A stretch of 10,000 nucleotides of DNA, taken from positions 1 through 10,000 of the forward strand of contig JABUQX010057237.1 in NCBI GenBank assembly GCA_015478945.1, read 5' to 3'. This DNA is from Trachelipus rathkii. Taxonomy: Eukaryota > Arthropoda > Malacostraca > Isopoda > Trachelipodidae. Position 1 is the first letter of the stretch. Each line of letters opens with the position of its first letter. Below, in pieces: positions 8,220-10,000 of the stretch. Position numbers and translations under genes: made by a program. The notes below the pieces were generated by a model that had not been told where the DNA came from, did no database searches, and saw only the letters and a list, made by a program, of their open reading frames with translations.

Positions 8220-8664
8220 ATGAATGAAGAAGAAATAAAATCGGTGTTTAAAAATGAACCTCGCTTTTTAGGAGTGTTTGCTATTAACGAAATAAACTCT
8301 GTAAAGAACATATTCAATACATTGCCTCGTCACATCACCTCAACAGGACATTGGATTTCCGTTTATAGAGGAAAAAACGATACTGTTCACATATAATTGA
8401 TTCTTTGAACCTAAAATTTATATTGAATAATCATTATATTACCTTATTTTTAAAATAAATAATGTAAGCTGTGTAAAAACTATGTCTTACCCTGTTCATC
8501 CCTTATATTGGAGTCTATTGTATTATATTTCATTATATGTTTATTTTTTAGTTTCTACCTTGTAATATATTTTGTGCTAAAATTTGTATGTCAATGACTA
8601 TATAGTTTCTAATTGTGTAATAAATGCTATTAAAATGAAAAAATGGCTGGATTTTACTACCTAA
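8220..8664 (+). pseudogene. Adenain-like cysteine protease, broken
   Basis: This would mature virion proteins. ATG 8220 opens 58 codons to the TAA at 8394-8396, containing FLGVFAINEI and STGHWISVYRG, where the His at 8349-8351 is the expected catalytic residue. The next frame continues with HIIDSLNLKF (8388-8418), fitting the conserved Asp-Ser region after the His. Later pieces are IGVYCIIF at 8507-8530, at the place of the catalytic Cys-Gly motif, and NLYVNDYIV at 8581-8607, resembling the family's C-terminal Asn-Asp segment. The original frame is lost after 8396, and the last segment ends at the TAA at 8662-8664. In the readable copy the residue before the Gly is Ile instead of Cys. About 147 codons is short but possible for Polinton proteases. 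It is the last gene before the right arm. Confidence 0.78.
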
Positions 8665-8821
8665 AACTCCGTATGAGGGATACGAAAAGGTTTTAATAAA
8701 TTTTTGCGTATATATAAATAAAATGTTATTAATAACGCGAAACTCTGTGTAGTTTTTATTCTTACTTACAACAATTAAAAATAAAAAATAGTAAAAGAAC
8801 ATAATGTTAATAAAATAATAT

Positions 8822-9660
8822 GAAGTTTAAAGCAGTAAAGAAGAGTTAGCAGTATTAAGCAGAGAGTTAAAAGCAAGTAAAGCGAGAGTTAAAGCAGTAA
8901 AGAGTGAGTTAAAGCAGTAAAGCATAAAACAAAGCATACTAATCCTTAGGTAACACCTCTAATTGATTTTACTGATTTAACTGCTTTTAAGGTATGGTTA
9001 ATGTTTTAATAAATATATGAGTTAAAGCAGTAACATGTGAGTTAAAGCAGTAAAACATGAGTTAGCCAGTAAATACGATGAGTTAAAGAGGTAAAGCAGT
9101 AAAACAAAGCATACTAATCCCCTAGGTGTAGGTAACACCTCTATTTGATTTTAACTGATTTACTGCTTTAAGGTATGTAATGTATATTAGTTAAAGCTAT
9201 TCTTGAGAGAAGTTAAAGCAGTAAAAGCAGAGAGTTTAAGCAGTAAAGCAGTGAGTTAAAGCAGTAAAGCAGTAAAACAAAAGCAAACTAATCCTTAGTA
9301 ACACCTCTATTGATTTACTGATTTTAACCTGATTAAGGGTATGTAATGTTTAAATATATGAGTTTAAAGTAGTAAAACATGGTGAGTTAAAGCAGTAAAA
9401 ACTGAGTTAAAGCAGTAAAACTGAGTTAAAGCAGTAAAAACAAAAGCATACCAATCCCCTAGGTGTTAGGTAACACTCTATTTGTTTACTGATTTCTGCT
9501 TTTAATGTAATGTTAATAAATATGTAAGTTAAAGCAGTAAACAGCAGAGAGTTAAAGCAGTAAAGCAGTAAAACACAAGCATACTAATCCCTTAGGAGTG
9601 TTAGGTATCGAACACCTCATTGATTTACTGATTTAACTTGCTTTAAGGTATGTAAAGTAA
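8822..9660 (-). repeat. Higher-order tandem repeat, right arm (5 units)
   Basis: Five unit heads, inverted relative to the left arm, start with a gcatactaatcc-like word at 8934, 9109, 9283, 9446 and 9579, giving spacings of about 175, 174, 163 and 133 bp. Each head continues with a cctaggtgttaggtaacacctc hairpin in variable repair, a ttgatttactgatttaactgc word and aaggtatgtaatg. Tails are runs of gagttaaagcagtaaa words repeated every 19-22 bp. The first stretch (8822-8930) is tail words only. Confidence 0.88.
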
Positions 9661-9768
9661 TATGTTTTTAATAAAATTTCGTACAAATTGTAGTAAAAAT
9701 GAATGCTCATAGTATATTTGAAACGAAATTCTTTGAAGTTGTTACATTGGATATCATCATTTTTCGTT

Positions 9769-9931
9769 CACGCGGAATTTTGCGTCTGCCGGAACGCACG
9801 CGGCGACGGTTACTGCGGAAATATTGCCCGCCTGCGGCGCACGCGGCGGGCGGGGAATATTGCGCCTGCGGGCGCACGCGGAGGGCGTTTCGCGACGGTG
9901 TTCACCTGCGGGACGCGGACTCGGACTCGAA
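9769..9931 (-). repeat. GC-rich hairpin repeat block, right arm
   Basis: The inverted partner of the GC-rich block at 824-984. On the minus strand it shows the same order: tandem GAGTCCGAGTCC words, GTGCGCCCGCAGGCG, a variant GTGCGCCGCAGGCGG, and a third variant with an extra base on each side of the loop. Differences from the left block are mostly one-base insertions and deletions. The short open frames across it on the + strand are a by-product of the repeats and lack any recognisable protein feature. Confidence 0.83.
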
Positions 9932-10000
9932 AGTTTGCGATCACTGTCTCAACTGTGTAACTCTTTAGATATATATTCTGTCCCATGCTATAAGTGTTAT

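Larger units (their letters stand above)
755..10000. mobile_element. Polinton/Maverick-like transposon, PolB-less copy
   Basis: Two long inverted arms (755-1804 and 8690-10000) enclose about 6.9 kb carrying remnants of a packaging ATPase, chromodomain integrase, two capsid-type proteins, a small basic protein and an adenain-like protease, all on the + strand. This gene set is diagnostic of Polintons/Mavericks and of the related adintoviruses. Full-length Polintons are usually about 15-20 kb and encode a protein-primed family B DNA polymerase; none is seen here and no unexplained stretch is long enough for one. All genes are interrupted, so this copy cannot express the set as read. The element's right end lies at or beyond the window edge, so target-site duplications cannot be checked. 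The family assignment is firm; whether it is transposon or integrated adintovirus is not decidable without the polymerase. Confidence 0.92.
8690..10000 (-). repeat. Right terminal inverted repeat, cut by window edge
   Basis: The reverse complement of this arm matches 755-1804 along its whole length, from ATAACACTTATAGCATG at 10000 inward. The innermost similarity is the ttttaataaatttttgcg word at 8691-8708, which pairs with ATTTTATTAAAAC near 1790-1804. The arm is about 260 bp longer than the left one, chiefly because it carries more repeat units. Base 10000 still matches, so the terminus and any target-site duplication lie outside the window. Confidence 0.9.

Noticed and set aside
8548..8802. 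84-codon open frame on the minus strand at the inner edge of the right arm
   Set aside because: It overlaps the protease C-terminal piece on the other strand and the AT-rich arm, and shows only low-complexity Phe/Ile/Tyr-rich sequence.
8822..9660. Regularly spaced repeats resembling a CRISPR array
   Set aside because: The units are imperfect, contain nested short words, have no unique spacers, and form an inverted partner of the left arm in a eukaryotic transposon.

Overview
The window is eukaryotic, most likely an AT-rich invertebrate genome. It holds one copy of a Polinton/Maverick-type (adintovirus-like) DNA transposon. The evidence is a pair of inverted repeats of more than 1 kb bracketing about 6.9 kb in which eight broken genes lie on the + strand. 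I recognise a Walker-type packaging ATPase, a retroviral-type D,D-35-E integrase with a C-terminal chromodomain, two capsid-type proteins, a small basic virion-type protein and an adenain-like cysteine protease. No bacterial features (operons with ribosome binding sites, tRNA or rRNA genes) were seen. The host group cannot be fixed from this sequence alone.

Layout. Positions 1-754 are AT-rich DNA without a recognisable gene; they contain a partial duplication and a perfect palindrome and are probably host flank. Positions 755-1804 are the left inverted repeat, made of a GC-rich hairpin block, an AT-rich stretch and a higher-order tandem repeat. The genes follow: packaging ATPase (1951-2579), a small Polinton-type ORF (2602-2919), an ORF with a GSNI-type C-terminal domain (about 2927-3890), a poly(A) signal and a TA microsatellite (3956-4143), integrase (4153-5253), penton-like protein (5274-6300), small pVI/pX-like protein (6412-6712), hexon-like protein (6856-8210) and protease (8220-8664). 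Positions 8690-10000 are the right inverted repeat. Its outer end is not reached, because base 10000 still pairs with base 755.

How the genes fit together. The integrase would insert the linear element. The ATPase, the two capsid-type proteins, the small basic protein and the protease form a virion assembly and maturation set. The order penton-like, small basic protein, hexon-like, protease matches the adenovirus late block. The protein-primed DNA polymerase B expected of an autonomous Polinton is absent, and there is no room for it between the repeats. The copy is therefore internally deleted or belongs to a lineage that depends on a polymerase supplied elsewhere.

Every gene is interrupted, yet conserved motifs survive in patches that jump between frames. 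Many breaks look like one-base indels, and the two repeat arms also differ by many such indels. Real decay and uncorrected long-read error are both possible. Family names rest on motif recognition by eye; no database search was run.
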